Below, piece by piece: positions 1 to 7,772 of a stretch of 64,000 nucleotides of DNA. The DNA is taken from the NCBI GenBank assembly GCA_028279875.1, contig JANQMU010000001.1, positions 1 through 64,000 on the forward strand, written 5' to 3'. Numbering within the stretch: position 1 is the first letter of the stretch; each line of letters starts with the position of its first letter. The notes below the pieces were generated by a model. That model had not been told where the DNA came from, did no database searches, and saw only the letters and a list, made by a program, of their open reading frames with translations. Made by a program: the position numbers and the translations under genes. Source of the DNA: Rhizobiaceae bacterium. Its GTDB lineage: Bacteria > Pseudomonadota > Alphaproteobacteria > Rhizobiales > Rhizobiaceae.

Positions 1-108
1 TGAGACATGCAGGTTGGAACCACTCAAGAACCCATTCGGGGCAAAAGTGTTACCTATGTCTCCGGTATAATCTGTAACCTATGTGTCCGGTATGGACCCG
101 GGCCAGAC
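1..108. repeat. Tandem-repeat end resembling an insertion-sequence terminus
   Basis: Two imperfect tandem copies of a roughly 25-bp unit (about 48-72 and 73-97; core ACCTATGT-TCCGGTAT) abut the 3' end of the tRNA-Thr gene. This kind of sequence is often seen at the ends of IS481/IS3-type elements in alphaproteobacteria, but that link is from memory and no transposase reading frame is visible in the window. The first 48 bases hold nothing I can assign. The element body, if present, lies to the left of position 1. Confidence 0.3.
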
Positions 109-184
109 TGGTGCCGCTGAGAGGACTCGAACCTCCGACCCCATCATTACGAATGACGTGCTCTACCAACTGAGCTACAGCGGC
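109..184 (-). tRNA. tRNA-Thr (anticodon CGT)
   Basis: Read on the minus strand this is a complete 76-nt cloverleaf including an encoded CCA (109-111). The 7-bp acceptor stem pairs GCCGCTG at the 5' end (184-178) with CAGCGGC (119-113). A D-arm with AGTTGGTA, an anticodon stem CGTCA/TGATG closing loop TTCGTAA, and a T-arm with GGTTCGAGTCC are all present. The loop gives anticodon CGT, which reads the ACG threonine codon. The IS-end-like repeats at 1-108 begin directly at its 3' end. Confidence 0.95.
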
Positions 185-312
185 CCATCGCCTTGGCGGC
201 GCATGAAAGGCTGCGGCGCAGATACAGGCAATCCCGGGATATTTCAAGTCGCGTGCGACAGGAATTGCCGGTGGGTCGACAAATTCACGGCGCTGACTGT
301 TGGGCGGCCGGA

Positions 313-1278
313 TCAATCCATGTTGCACAGCGCCTGACGGGCGGTGCGGTACTCGTCGTCGAGCTGGTCCACTAGGTCGGCCACCGGGCGGATCTGCTTG
401 ACTGCGCCGATGCCCTGGCCGGAGCCCCAAATGTCCTTCCAGGCCTTGGCGCCGCTCTGATTGTCGGCGAAATCCATCTTGCTGGGATCGGCCTCCGGCA
501 GATTGTCCGGATCCATGCCGGCCCGGGCGATCGACGGTTTGAGGTAGTTGCCGTGAATGCCGGTGAAATAGTTCGAATAAACGACGTCGGAGGCGTTGCT
601 CTCGACGATCATCTCCTTATAGGCGTCGACCGCCCGCGCTTCGGGCGTGGCGATGAAGGGCGTGCCGATATAGGCGAGATCGGCGCCCATCGCCTCGGAC
701 GCCAGAACCGCGCCGCCATTGGCGATGGCGCCCGACAGCGCCACCGGCCCGTCGAACCATTCGCGGATTTCCTGCACCAGGGCGAAGGGCGACAGCGGTC
801 CGGCATGGCCACCGGCGCCGGCGGCGACCGCGATCAGACCGTCGGCGCCCTTGCGGATCGCCGAATTGGCGTGGCGGTTGTTGATGATGTCGTGCAGCAC
901 GATGCCGCCATAGGCGTGCACCGCCTGGTTGACTTCGGGCACCGCGCCGAGTGAGGAGATGACGATCGGCACCTTGTATTTCTCGCACATCCGCAGGTCG
1001 TGCTCGAGGCGGGTATTGGAGCGGTGGACGATCTGATTGACGGCATAGGGCGCTGCCGGCCGGTCAGGGTTCCCGGCGTTGTGGCTGTCCAGCGCCTCGG
1101 TGATTTCCGCCAGCCATTCATCGAGCTGCGCCTCGGGGCGCGCATTGAGCGCCGGAAAGGACCCGACGACCCCGGCCTTGCATTGCGCCAGGACCAAAGG
1201 CGGGTGCGAAATGATGAACAGGGGAGCGGCCACAACGGGCAGCCGGAGGCTGTCTTTCAAGAATTCGGGAAGAGCCAT
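313..1278 (-). CDS. Nitronate monooxygenase family flavoprotein
   Basis: A 321-residue protein of the nitronate monooxygenase (former 2-nitropropane dioxygenase) family, an FMN TIM barrel that oxidises alkyl nitronates such as propionate-3-nitronate. The family hallmark GAGGHAG is at residues 154-160, with the conserved His at 158. The barrel glycines (SGAIANGG, about 182-189) that bind FMN phosphate follow. Length is typical (310-350). It is monocistronic, and a perfect inverted repeat lies about 20 nt upstream of the ATG at 1278. Physiological substrate is not shown by the sequence; related enoyl-reductase-like flavoproteins share the fold. Confidence 0.85.
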   Translation of the reverse strand: MALPEFLKDSLRLPVVAAPLFIISHPPLVLAQCKAGVVGSFPALNARPEAQLDEWLAEITEALDSHNAGNPDRPAAPYAVNQIVHRSNTRLEHDLRMCEKYKVPIVISSLGAVPEVNQAVHAYGGIVLHDIINNRHANSAIRKGADGLIAVAAGAGGHAGPLSPFALVQEIREWFDGPVALSGAIANGGAVLASEAMGADLAYIGTPFIATPEARAVDAYKEMIVESNASDVVYSNYFTGIHGNYLKPSIARAGMDPDNLPEADPSKMDFADNQSGAKAWKDIWGSGQGIGAVKQIRPVADLVDQLDDEYRTARQALCNMD

Positions 1279-1298
1279 GCGATCCTGACCTGCCTTTT

Positions 1299-1314
1299 AC
1301 GTTTACGGAAACGT
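1299..1314 (-). promoter_or_regulatory. Candidate operator upstream of nitronate monooxygenase
   Basis: A perfect 6-bp inverted repeat with a 4-bp spacer (ACGTTT-ACGG-AAACGT) sits about 20 nt before the start codon at 1278, where a repressor would block transcription or the transcript start. It resembles operators of TetR or MerR regulators of acyl-CoA metabolism, but no regulator gene is adjacent. The rest of 1315-1527 shows no gene. Confidence 0.35.
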
Positions 1315-1527
1315 TATATCTGGTTTCCGTGCTATTTTATGCAGTTAGCAGAACATGGACCATTCGGAAAGGTCCGATTCCGAACCCGTGTGCAAAAGAT
1401 CACGGCAGGGGCGTTTCATCCCCCCGCGATCTGCTGAACGGGCGGTGCTTCCCAGTGCCCGTAAAACGCCTTATTGATCCTGTTGAAAGCAAACCCTGTC
1501 TGCTATGGCAGCCGCGGGGAAGCTGTT

Positions 1528-2724
1528 ATGGGTGGCACGGGCGTGCGGGGCGCAACCAGTGGGGAAATACGGGTGAAGGGTTTGGAAGCGGCCATGAGAA
1601 GGGCCCTGCAGGGGCCGGGAGGCTCGAATCCAAGGCAAAGGCAGCGAATATACGACCAGGCGCGCAAGGCACTGGTAAACGGCCTTGTGAAGCAGGGTCG
1701 GGCCGGAACGCAAAGCGCGGTGGCGCAGGGCCGCAACCTCGAAAGGCTGATCATCGCCATCGAACGCGAGTTTCAGGGCGCGGCACCGGCAGCCGGAGCG
1801 CCGCGGCGCAGAGCCCGAACGGCGCCCGAACCGCATATGCATGATCCGCAATGGTCCGATTCGGATCTGACAGCGCGGCGCGAAGCCCCGAGCCTTGATT
1901 CGCTGGTGCCCGAGCCGCAATTGCGCGACGCCGCCGCCCGCCCGCGCGGCGGTCCGGCGCGCCGGCGGCGGTCCGCTGCCGGTGTGGCGCCCGAGCCATT
2001 GCCCGAGCATTTCGGTGCCGATTTCGGTGCCGGCGAACGCAGCGGCGGGCACCATGGCCGGCAGGCATCGCCGGCCGGCAAACGGCGATGGCCGATTTTC
2101 TCCCTTATCCTGGTTACCGCTCTTGCCATCGCCTTTCTCGGCATCGGCGTGGTCTGGGTGGTCGTCGGCGGCATACTGCAATCGCCGGCCCAGCGCGACA
2201 CCAGCGTTCCCAACCCGCCGGCAACGATCAACAGCGAGGATTTCGCCGGCCGGCCCTCCCCGGACGGTGCGTTTTCAGGCGACTGGATCGACGTGTTCGT
2301 GCCGCGCGACCTGTCGCGGGTCACCGGCGGCGATGCGGCGCTGGTCGATCTGGTCGAGACCGACAACCGTGATGCGCTGCGGATCGTTTCGAGAAGCGCC
2401 GCAGGCGATGGCGAGGCGCTGTTCACGCTCGGCCCCGGCCTGTTGCAGACCCTGGACGGACGCCCGGCCCTGGTGGCGATGACGCTGCGTTCGGCCACCG
2501 AAACGCCAACACAGATCTATGTCCGCTGCCTCCTGCCCGACCAGGGCGATTGCGGCCGCCACCGCTTCGACGTGAACTATGAGGCCGGCGATGTCGTTTT
2601 CAGCCTCGATCTCCCGGCGGGCAATGCTTCGCAACCGGCTTATCTCGCCGTCAACAGCGATGTGACGGGCGCCGGCAATGGCATCGACATTTACGGGATT
2701 CGCGTCCGTCCGCAGTCTCCCTGA
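1528..2724 (+). CDS. Single-pass membrane protein of unknown function
   Basis: A 398-residue protein I do not recognise. I chose the ATG at 1528, which has a GGGGAAG ribosome-binding site 6-7 nt upstream, over a TTG at 1474 without one. Residues 1-85 look helical and basic. Residues 86-188 are low-complexity, rich in Pro, Ala, Arg and Gly. One strong transmembrane segment spans about 189-217. The C-terminal 180 residues form a soluble, beta-rich domain with two Cys (LLPDQGDCG region) and would lie in the periplasm. The layout suggests a cytoplasmic tail plus a periplasmic binding or sensor domain; no catalytic motif is seen. It ends 4 bp from the convergent ppk2. Confidence 0.7.
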   Translation: MGGTGVRGATSGEIRVKGLEAAMRRALQGPGGSNPRQRQRIYDQARKALVNGLVKQGRAGTQSAVAQGRNLERLIIAIEREFQGAAPAAGAPRRRARTAPEPHMHDPQWSDSDLTARREAPSLDSLVPEPQLRDAAARPRGGPARRRRSAAGVAPEPLPEHFGADFGAGERSGGHHGRQASPAGKRRWPIFSLILVTALAIAFLGIGVVWVVVGGILQSPAQRDTSVPNPPATINSEDFAGRPSPDGAFSGDWIDVFVPRDLSRVTGGDAALVDLVETDNRDALRIVSRSAAGDGEALFTLGPGLLQTLDGRPALVAMTLRSATETPTQIYVRCLLPDQGDCGRHRFDVNYEAGDVVFSLDLPAGNASQPAYLAVNSDVTGAGNGIDIYGIRVRPQSP

Positions 2725-2728
2725 TGCT

Positions 2729-3613
2729 CTAGTCGCGGAGGAAACCGTGACCGAGGCCGAGGATCCTGTCATCGATCTCGCCGATGGCCGACAGGTCCTT
2801 GCCATCATAGGGCAGCCCCAGCAGGAGATGGCGGATCAGGTTGAGGCGGGCGCGCCGCTTGTCATTGGCCCGCACCACCGCCCACGGGGCGTGTTGGCTG
2901 TGGGTGTGCTCCAGCATCAGGTCGCGTTTTTTGGTGTAATCGTCCCATTTGTTGAGGCTGGCAAGGTCCATCGGCGACAGTTTCCAGACCTTCAGCGGAT
3001 CGTGCCGCCGGTCATGAAACCGCTTCAGCTGCATTTCGCGGCCGATATTGAGCCAGAACTTGAAAAGATGGATGCCGGCGTGGACCGGCATGCGTTCGAA
3101 ATTAGGCGTTTCATCCAGAAACTGCTGATGTTCTTCCGTCGTGCAAAAGCCCATGACCGGCTCGACGCCGGCGCGGTTGTACCACGACCGATCGAACAGG
3201 ATCATTTCGCCGGTCGTCGGAAAATGATCGACATAGCGCTGATAATACCATTGGCCGCGCTCCTTGTCCGTCGGTTTGGGAAGTGCCACGATGCGTGCCG
3301 CGCGTGGGTTCATATAGGCCCGCGTCGCGCTGATCGAACCACCCTTGCCGGCCGCGTCCCGTCCCTCGAAGACGATAATGACCCGTTCGCCGCTGGCCTG
3401 CAGCCAGAACTGGACCTTCACCAGTTCGATCTGCAGGGCGACCAGCTGTTCTTCATATTCGCTGCGTTTGAGCTTTTTGTCATAGGGGTAGTTTTCCGAG
3501 CCGAAGGCCTCGTCCTCGACCCATTTCGGCAGCACCGGATCATCGATGTCGAACCGCCGTTTCCTGCCGTCCACGGTGATTTCCACCGCCCTGTCTTTCC
3601 TGGTGTCGCTCAT
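2729..3613 (-). CDS. ppk2: Polyphosphate kinase 2
   Basis: A 294-residue class I PPK2, which transfers phosphate between polyphosphate and nucleoside diphosphates, usually favouring NDP phosphorylation from polyP. A Walker A-like loop [10 protein letters not shown] is at residues 83-92. The lid-module motif [10 protein letters not shown] and the conserved [10 protein letters not shown] and KFWLNI segments follow. I took the ATG at 3613 (AGAAGGG ribosome-binding site) rather than the longer frame from 3721, whose extra N-terminus is not PPK2-like. It is transcribed away from phoR, and a Pho box on its own strand lies about 115-135 nt upstream, placing polyphosphate use in the phosphate regulon. 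Confidence 0.92.
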   Translation of the reverse strand: MSDTRKDRAVEITVDGRKRRFDIDDPVLPKWVEDEAFGSENYPYDKKLKRSEYEEQLVALQIELVKVQFWLQASGERVIIVFEGRDAAGKGGSISATRAYMNPRAARIVALPKPTDKERGQWYYQRYVDHFPTTGEMILFDRSWYNRAGVEPVMGFCTTEEHQQFLDETPNFERMPVHAGIHLFKFWLNIGREMQLKRFHDRRHDPLKVWKLSPMDLASLNKWDDYTKKRDLMLEHTHSQHAPWAVVRANDKRRARLNLIRHLLLGLPYDGKDLSAIGEIDDRILGLGHGFLRD

Positions 3614-3729
3614 TCGGCCCTTCTCGCTCGATGGTGTGCAATCCACAGCCTGTGGCGCTTTGCACAATACAACATATTTGCCGCTGCCATTGACACCCCT
3701 TGATCGGATGAACTCTCCCATTGGTAAAT

Positions 3730-3747
3730 GTGACAGTCCCCTGACAG
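3730..3747 (-). promoter_or_regulatory. Pho box for ppk2
   Basis: On the minus strand two heptamers CTGTCAG and CTGTCAC are spaced exactly 11 bp apart (7+4+7 layout), matching the PhoB consensus CTGTCAT-N4-CTGTCAT at 12 of 14 positions. It points toward ppk2 and leaves a leader of about 100 nt. It could also influence phoR, which starts at 3832 on the other strand. Confidence 0.75.
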
Positions 3748-3831
3748 GCGCCGGCTATCCGGGCCGGGCGCACTTGCGCATTTGTCCGTTGTGCGCGACA
3801 GAACGGATACCGCAGCGATGACCATGAGCAG

Positions 3832-5127
3832 ATGACGGACGAATCGGACAAATATCCCGCACGGAACATCAGCGCGTTCGGACACCGGGCGATGGAGGCG
3901 ATTTACGGCGCCCGTCACGTTCTGGCGACCGCGGCGGTGCTGGCGCTGCTGCTGTCGTTCTCGGGACGGGTGATCCTGTGGCATGTCTGGGCCGGCTTTG
4001 CGGTTCTGGCGGTCGCCGCGCTGCTGCCGGCGCGGGTGGAGGCGGCTCGCCGGCGCGCACGCCAGCGGCGGGAGGAGCCGCATCTTCGGCTTGAACAGGT
4101 GGTCTTCAACACCTGCGAGGCACTCAAGGATCCGGCTTTCATCCTGACCGCCGGCAGCGCGCTCAAATATCAGAACCGTGCCGCGATCGAGAAATTCGGT
4201 CCGATGGCCGCCGACGGACATTTGTCGTCGCGCCTGCGCTCGCCCGAAATCCTCCAGATGGTCGACCGGGCGATCGCCGCCGGACAGGAAGCCACGATCG
4301 ACTATGTGGAAAAGGTTCCCTCGGAGCGCTGGTACCGGGTGCGCATCGCGCCGATGAACGAGATTTCAGCGCTGACGGGCGGTGACGAACTGTACCTCTT
4401 GACCCTGCGCGACCAGAGCGAGGCAAAGCGCATCGACAAGATGCGCACCGATTTCATCGCCAATGCCAGCCATGAGCTGCGCACGCCGCTGGCTTCGCTC
4501 ACCGGATTCATCGAGACGATGCAGGGCCCGGCCCGCGACGATCCCAAGGCCCGCGAACAGTTTCTCGGCATCATGCACGAACAGGCCGGCCGCATGACCC
4601 GCCTGTTGGATGACCTCCTGTCGCTGTCGCGGCTGGAAATGAAAGCCCACATCACGCCGACCGACGCGGTCGACCTCGTGCCCCTGGTCGGACATGTCTG
4701 CGATACGCTGCGGCCGCTCGCCGATGAGCTCGGGGTCGACATAAGGCTCGATACGCCCGACCAGCCGGTGGCCGTTCAGGGAGACCGTGACGAGCTGATC
4801 CAGGTTTTCGAGAATCTGATCGAGAACGCCTGCAAATACGGGCAGGGCGGCAAGCACGTCGAGATCGCGGTGCGCGGTGGCGGCGGAGACGGCGCCGAGG
4901 TCAGCGTGCGCGACCACGGGCCCGGAATCCCCAAGGAACATGTGCCGCGGCTCACCGAGCGTTTCTACCGGGTGAATGTCGAGGCGAGCCGGTCGAAAAA
5001 GGGCACCGGACTGGGACTTGCGATCGTCAAGCACATCCTGACGCGCCACCGCGCCCGGCTCGTCGTCCGGTCCGAACCGGGGGAGGGTTCCGAGTTCCTT
5101 GTCCGGTTCGTAGACCTGCCGCGATAG
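3832..5127 (+). CDS. phoR: Phosphate regulon sensor histidine kinase PhoR
   Basis: A 431-residue membrane histidine kinase that autophosphorylates and controls PhoB according to the state of the Pst transporter. Two hydrophobic segments lie in residues 30-72, followed by a PAS-like region (about 85-195). The H-box FIANASHELRTPL has the phospho-accepting His at 214. The N-box (FENLIENACKYG) and the G boxes (DHGPGIP, KGTGLGLAIVKH) follow. It opens the phoR-pstS-pstC-pstA-pstB-phoU-phoB locus. The gap before pstS carries tandem Pho boxes, so phoR has a separate, probably lower-level promoter. The start ATG at 3832 is preceded by ATGs in other frames at 3819 and 3825. Confidence 0.93.
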   Translation: MTDESDKYPARNISAFGHRAMEAIYGARHVLATAAVLALLLSFSGRVILWHVWAGFAVLAVAALLPARVEAARRRARQRREEPHLRLEQVVFNTCEALKDPAFILTAGSALKYQNRAAIEKFGPMAADGHLSSRLRSPEILQMVDRAIAAGQEATIDYVEKVPSERWYRVRIAPMNEISALTGGDELYLLTLRDQSEAKRIDKMRTDFIANASHELRTPLASLTGFIETMQGPARDDPKAREQFLGIMHEQAGRMTRLLDDLLSLSRLEMKAHITPTDAVDLVPLVGHVCDTLRPLADELGVDIRLDTPDQPVAVQGDRDELIQVFENLIENACKYGQGGKHVEIAVRGGGGDGAEVSVRDHGPGIPKEHVPRLTERFYRVNVEASRSKKGTGLGLAIVKHILTRHRARLVVRSEPGEGSEFLVRFVDLPR

Positions 5128-5172
5128 CTATACACAAAATCAGAATTTTCCCGTACAGAACAAAGCGTTAAC

Positions 5173-5212
5173 CTGTCACAAATGTGTAACACAGGTGTCA
5201 TAAAACTGCATT
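5173..5212 (+). promoter_or_regulatory. Tandem Pho boxes of the pstS promoter
   Basis: Four PhoB half-sites recur with exact 11-bp periodicity: CTGTCAC (5173), GTGTAAC (5184), GTGTCAT (5195) and CTGCATT (5206). Together they form two adjacent 18-bp Pho boxes. A TATAAT-like GATAAG at about 5222-5227 lies where a -10 element belongs when the last box replaces the -35. This is the arrangement expected for strong PhoB activation of pstSCAB-phoU-phoB. Confidence 0.88.
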
Positions 5213-5300
5213 GCGCCGTCTGATAAGACTTCCGCGTCAGTAAGTCTACCGGCTGCGTCAGCATGGACGTATGAAACACACCGTATCAACGGAGAGATGT

Positions 5301-6338
5301 ATGAAAACCCTCAAAATAACGGCTGCCGCGCTGATCGCTTCGGCTGCCTTCACCAGCGCTGCAGTGGCGCGTGACCAGATCAAGATTGTCGGATCGTCGA
5401 CGGTATTTCCGTACACTCAGGCTGTTTCGGAAGAGTTCGCCAACAAGTTCGGCGGCGCCTCGCCGGTCGTTGAATCGACCGGAACCGGTGGCGGTTTCAA
5501 GGTCTTTTGCGGCGGCATCGGGCCGGATTATGCCGATATCACCGGTGCATCGCGTGCGATCAAGGATTCAGAAAAAGAGCTGTGTGCGGAAAACGGCGTC
5601 GACAACATCACCGAAGCGCTGATCGGCTATGACGGTCTGTCAATCGCTGTTTCGCGCGGCAACGATACCGATTGGGACCTGACGGAAGAGCAGATCTTCA
5701 AGGCGCTTGCCGCCGAACTTCCGGACGGAAAGGGTGGTTTTGTCGCCAACCCGAACAAGAAGTGGTCGGACATCGACCCCTCCTTGCCGAATGCCGACAT
5801 CGTCGCCTTCGGTCCGCCCCCGACCTCGGGAACGCGTGACGCCTTCGTCGAGCTGGCCATGCATGATGGCTGCAATGCCTTTGCCGGCATGAAGGACCTC
5901 AAAAAGGCCGATAAGGGACTGTGGAACGAAAAGTGCTCACGCATGCGTCAGGACGGTCCGTTCATCGAAGCCGGCGAGAACGACAATCTGATCGTTCAGC
6001 GTCTGGAAGCCGACCCGAATGCGATCGGCATTTTCGGCTACTCGTTCCTGTATGAGAACAACGACAAGCTGAAGGGCGTGAAGATCAACGGCGTTGCACC
6101 CGACTTCGCAACCATCGCCGATGCGTCCTATCCGGTTTCGCGCCCGCTGTATTTCTACGTCAAGAACGCCCACCGCGACGTCATTCCCGGCATGAACGAC
6201 TTCATCACGGAGTATATGTCCGAAGAAGCGCTGGGTCCTGACGGTTATCTGGCCGAGCGCGGCTTGACGCCGCTCGATGACGAGGCGCGTGCCAAAGTCC
6301 AGTCCGACGTGCTCAACGCCTCCAAATTGTCCATGTAA
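5301..6338 (+). CDS. pstS: Phosphate ABC transporter, periplasmic phosphate-binding protein
   Basis: The 345-residue high-affinity phosphate-binding protein of the Pst importer. A clear signal peptide occupies residues 1-23 (MKTLK start, hydrophobic core, AAVA cleavage). The mature protein begins with the family motif KIVGSSTVFPY and has the phosphate-binding STGTGGGFKVFC and PPPTSGTRDAF segments. I chose the ATG at 5301 (GGAGAG just upstream) over an in-frame ATG at 5271, which would put extra residues before the signal peptide. A GC-rich hairpin with a U-run follows the stop codon and probably makes pstS the most abundant message of the operon. Confidence 0.95.
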   Translation: MKTLKITAAALIASAAFTSAAVARDQIKIVGSSTVFPYTQAVSEEFANKFGGASPVVESTGTGGGFKVFCGGIGPDYADITGASRAIKDSEKELCAENGVDNITEALIGYDGLSIAVSRGNDTDWDLTEEQIFKALAAELPDGKGGFVANPNKKWSDIDPSLPNADIVAFGPPPTSGTRDAFVELAMHDGCNAFAGMKDLKKADKGLWNEKCSRMRQDGPFIEAGENDNLIVQRLEADPNAIGIFGYSFLYENNDKLKGVKINGVAPDFATIADASYPVSRPLYFYVKNAHRDVIPGMNDFITEYMSEEALGPDGYLAERGLTPLDDEARAKVQSDVLNASKLSM

Positions 6339-6351
6339 TCCAGGGACAACA

Positions 6352-6385
6352 CTTGCCCCGGCACCCTGCCGGGGCAAGCTTTTTT
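6352..6385 (+). terminator. Intra-operon hairpin terminator between pstS and pstC
   Basis: A perfect 11-bp stem (6352-6362 with 6368-6378, GC-rich) and a 5-nt loop are followed by a run of six T (6380-6385). It lies inside the 63-bp pstS-pstC gap, only 16 nt before the pstC start. It should act as a partial terminator or mRNA 3'-end protector, lowering permease expression relative to the binding protein. Confidence 0.8.
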
Positions 6386-6401
6386 GGGGGCCGGGGACAC
6401 C

Positions 6402-7772
6402 ATGATTTCGTACCTGTTTCTGTTCTTGTTCATTGCGGCACTGGTCGCCTATTTCATCGCCTCCCGAAGGGCGGTTGGCGCGGCCGGCGGCAATGTGCGC
6501 GACATGCATTCCCGCCCGGTCTATCACGGCCTCAACGCGCTTGTTTCCACCGCCGTTCCGGCCTTTATCTTCGTTCTGCTCTGGCTGCTGTTCGAGCAAT
6601 CGGTCATCGATCTGATGCTGCTCGCCGGCTATCCGGGCGCCGATGCGCTTACGGGTCCCGAACGCGATCTCCTGATCAGCGAGATCAGGCAGGTCGCCGC
6701 CGGCAATATCTTCCGCGAGCCGACGCCCGAAATCGTTGCCGCGGTCGAGCGCCTGAAGGGGCTGGAGCGGACCGCCACCATGCTGCTTGTCGCATCGGTG
6801 GTCGTTATTGCCCTGGCCGGCGCCGCCATTGCAGTCAGTTCCGTATCAAGGCGTTTCCTCGCCCGTCACCGCTTCGAGTTCTCGGTGACGCTGTTCATGA
6901 TATTCGCGTCGACCATTGCGATCCTGACGACACTCGGCATCGTCGCTTCGCTGGTTTACGAAGCGCTGCAATTCTTTCAGCGCGTACCGCTTAGTGAATT
7001 CCTTTTTGGCCTGAGCTGGGAGCCTCAGATTCCGCTGCGCGAGGATCAGGTGGCCGGCCAGGGCGCCTTCGGCGCGATCCCGGTTTTCGTCGGCACCTTC
7101 CTGGTGGCTGTTCTGGCGATGGCCGTCGCCGTTCCGGTCGGCATCATGTCGGCAATCTATCTGACGGAATATGCTTCGAAACGGTTCCGCTCGGTCATCA
7201 AGCCGATGCTCGAGATACTGGCCGGCATCCCGACGGTCGTTTACGGCTTTTTCGCGGTGCTCACGGTCGCGCCGGCGATGCGCCAGCTTGGCGCCAGCGT
7301 CGGTATCGATGTCGCCCCCAACAGCGCATTGGCGGCCGGGGCAGTCATGGGCATCATGCTGATCCCGTTCATTTCGTCGCTCTCCGATGACGCCTTCGCG
7401 GCCGTGCCGCAGGCCATCCGCGACGGCTCGCTGGCGATGGGCGCAACCAAGGGCGAAACGATCAAGAAGGTCCTCCTGCCGGCCGCCCTGCCGGGCATCG
7501 TCGGCGGCGTGCTGCTGGCGCTCAGCCGGGCGATCGGCGAGACCATGATCGTGGTGATGGCCGCCGGACTGATCGCCAAGATGACGCTCAACCCGCTCGA
7601 TTCGGTGACCACCGTAACCGTTCAGATCGTCACCCTGCTGATCGGCGACACCGAGTTCGACAACCCCAAGACCCTGGCGGCTTTCGCGCTCGGCCTGATG
7701 CTGTTCATCATGACCCTGTTCCTCAACCTCGTCGCCCTGCGCATCGTGCGCAAATATCAGGAGAAATACTGA
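6402..7772 (+). CDS. pstC: Phosphate ABC transporter permease PstC
   Basis: A 456-residue inner-membrane permease subunit. It has the long N-terminus common in alphaproteobacteria, with extra hydrophobic segments at about 3-20, 48-75 and 128-150 before the standard six-helix permease core. The EAA loop that contacts PstB is visible as AIRDGSLAMGATKGETIKK. I used the ATG at 6402; the longer reading from a TTG at 6384 overlaps the terminator U-run. The stop overlaps the pstA start by one base, so the two permeases are translationally coupled. Confidence 0.92.
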   Translation: MISYLFLFLFIAALVAYFIASRRAVGAAGGNVRDMHSRPVYHGLNALVSTAVPAFIFVLLWLLFEQSVIDLMLLAGYPGADALTGPERDLLISEIRQVAAGNIFREPTPEIVAAVERLKGLERTATMLLVASVVVIALAGAAIAVSSVSRRFLARHRFEFSVTLFMIFASTIAILTTLGIVASLVYEALQFFQRVPLSEFLFGLSWEPQIPLREDQVAGQGAFGAIPVFVGTFLVAVLAMAVAVPVGIMSAIYLTEYASKRFRSVIKPMLEILAGIPTVVYGFFAVLTVAPAMRQLGASVGIDVAPNSALAAGAVMGIMLIPFISSLSDDAFAAVPQAIRDGSLAMGATKGETIKKVLLPAALPGIVGGVLLALSRAIGETMIVVMAAGLIAKMTLNPLDSVTTVTVQIVTLLIGDTEFDNPKTLAAFALGLMLFIMTLFLNLVALRIVRKYQEKY

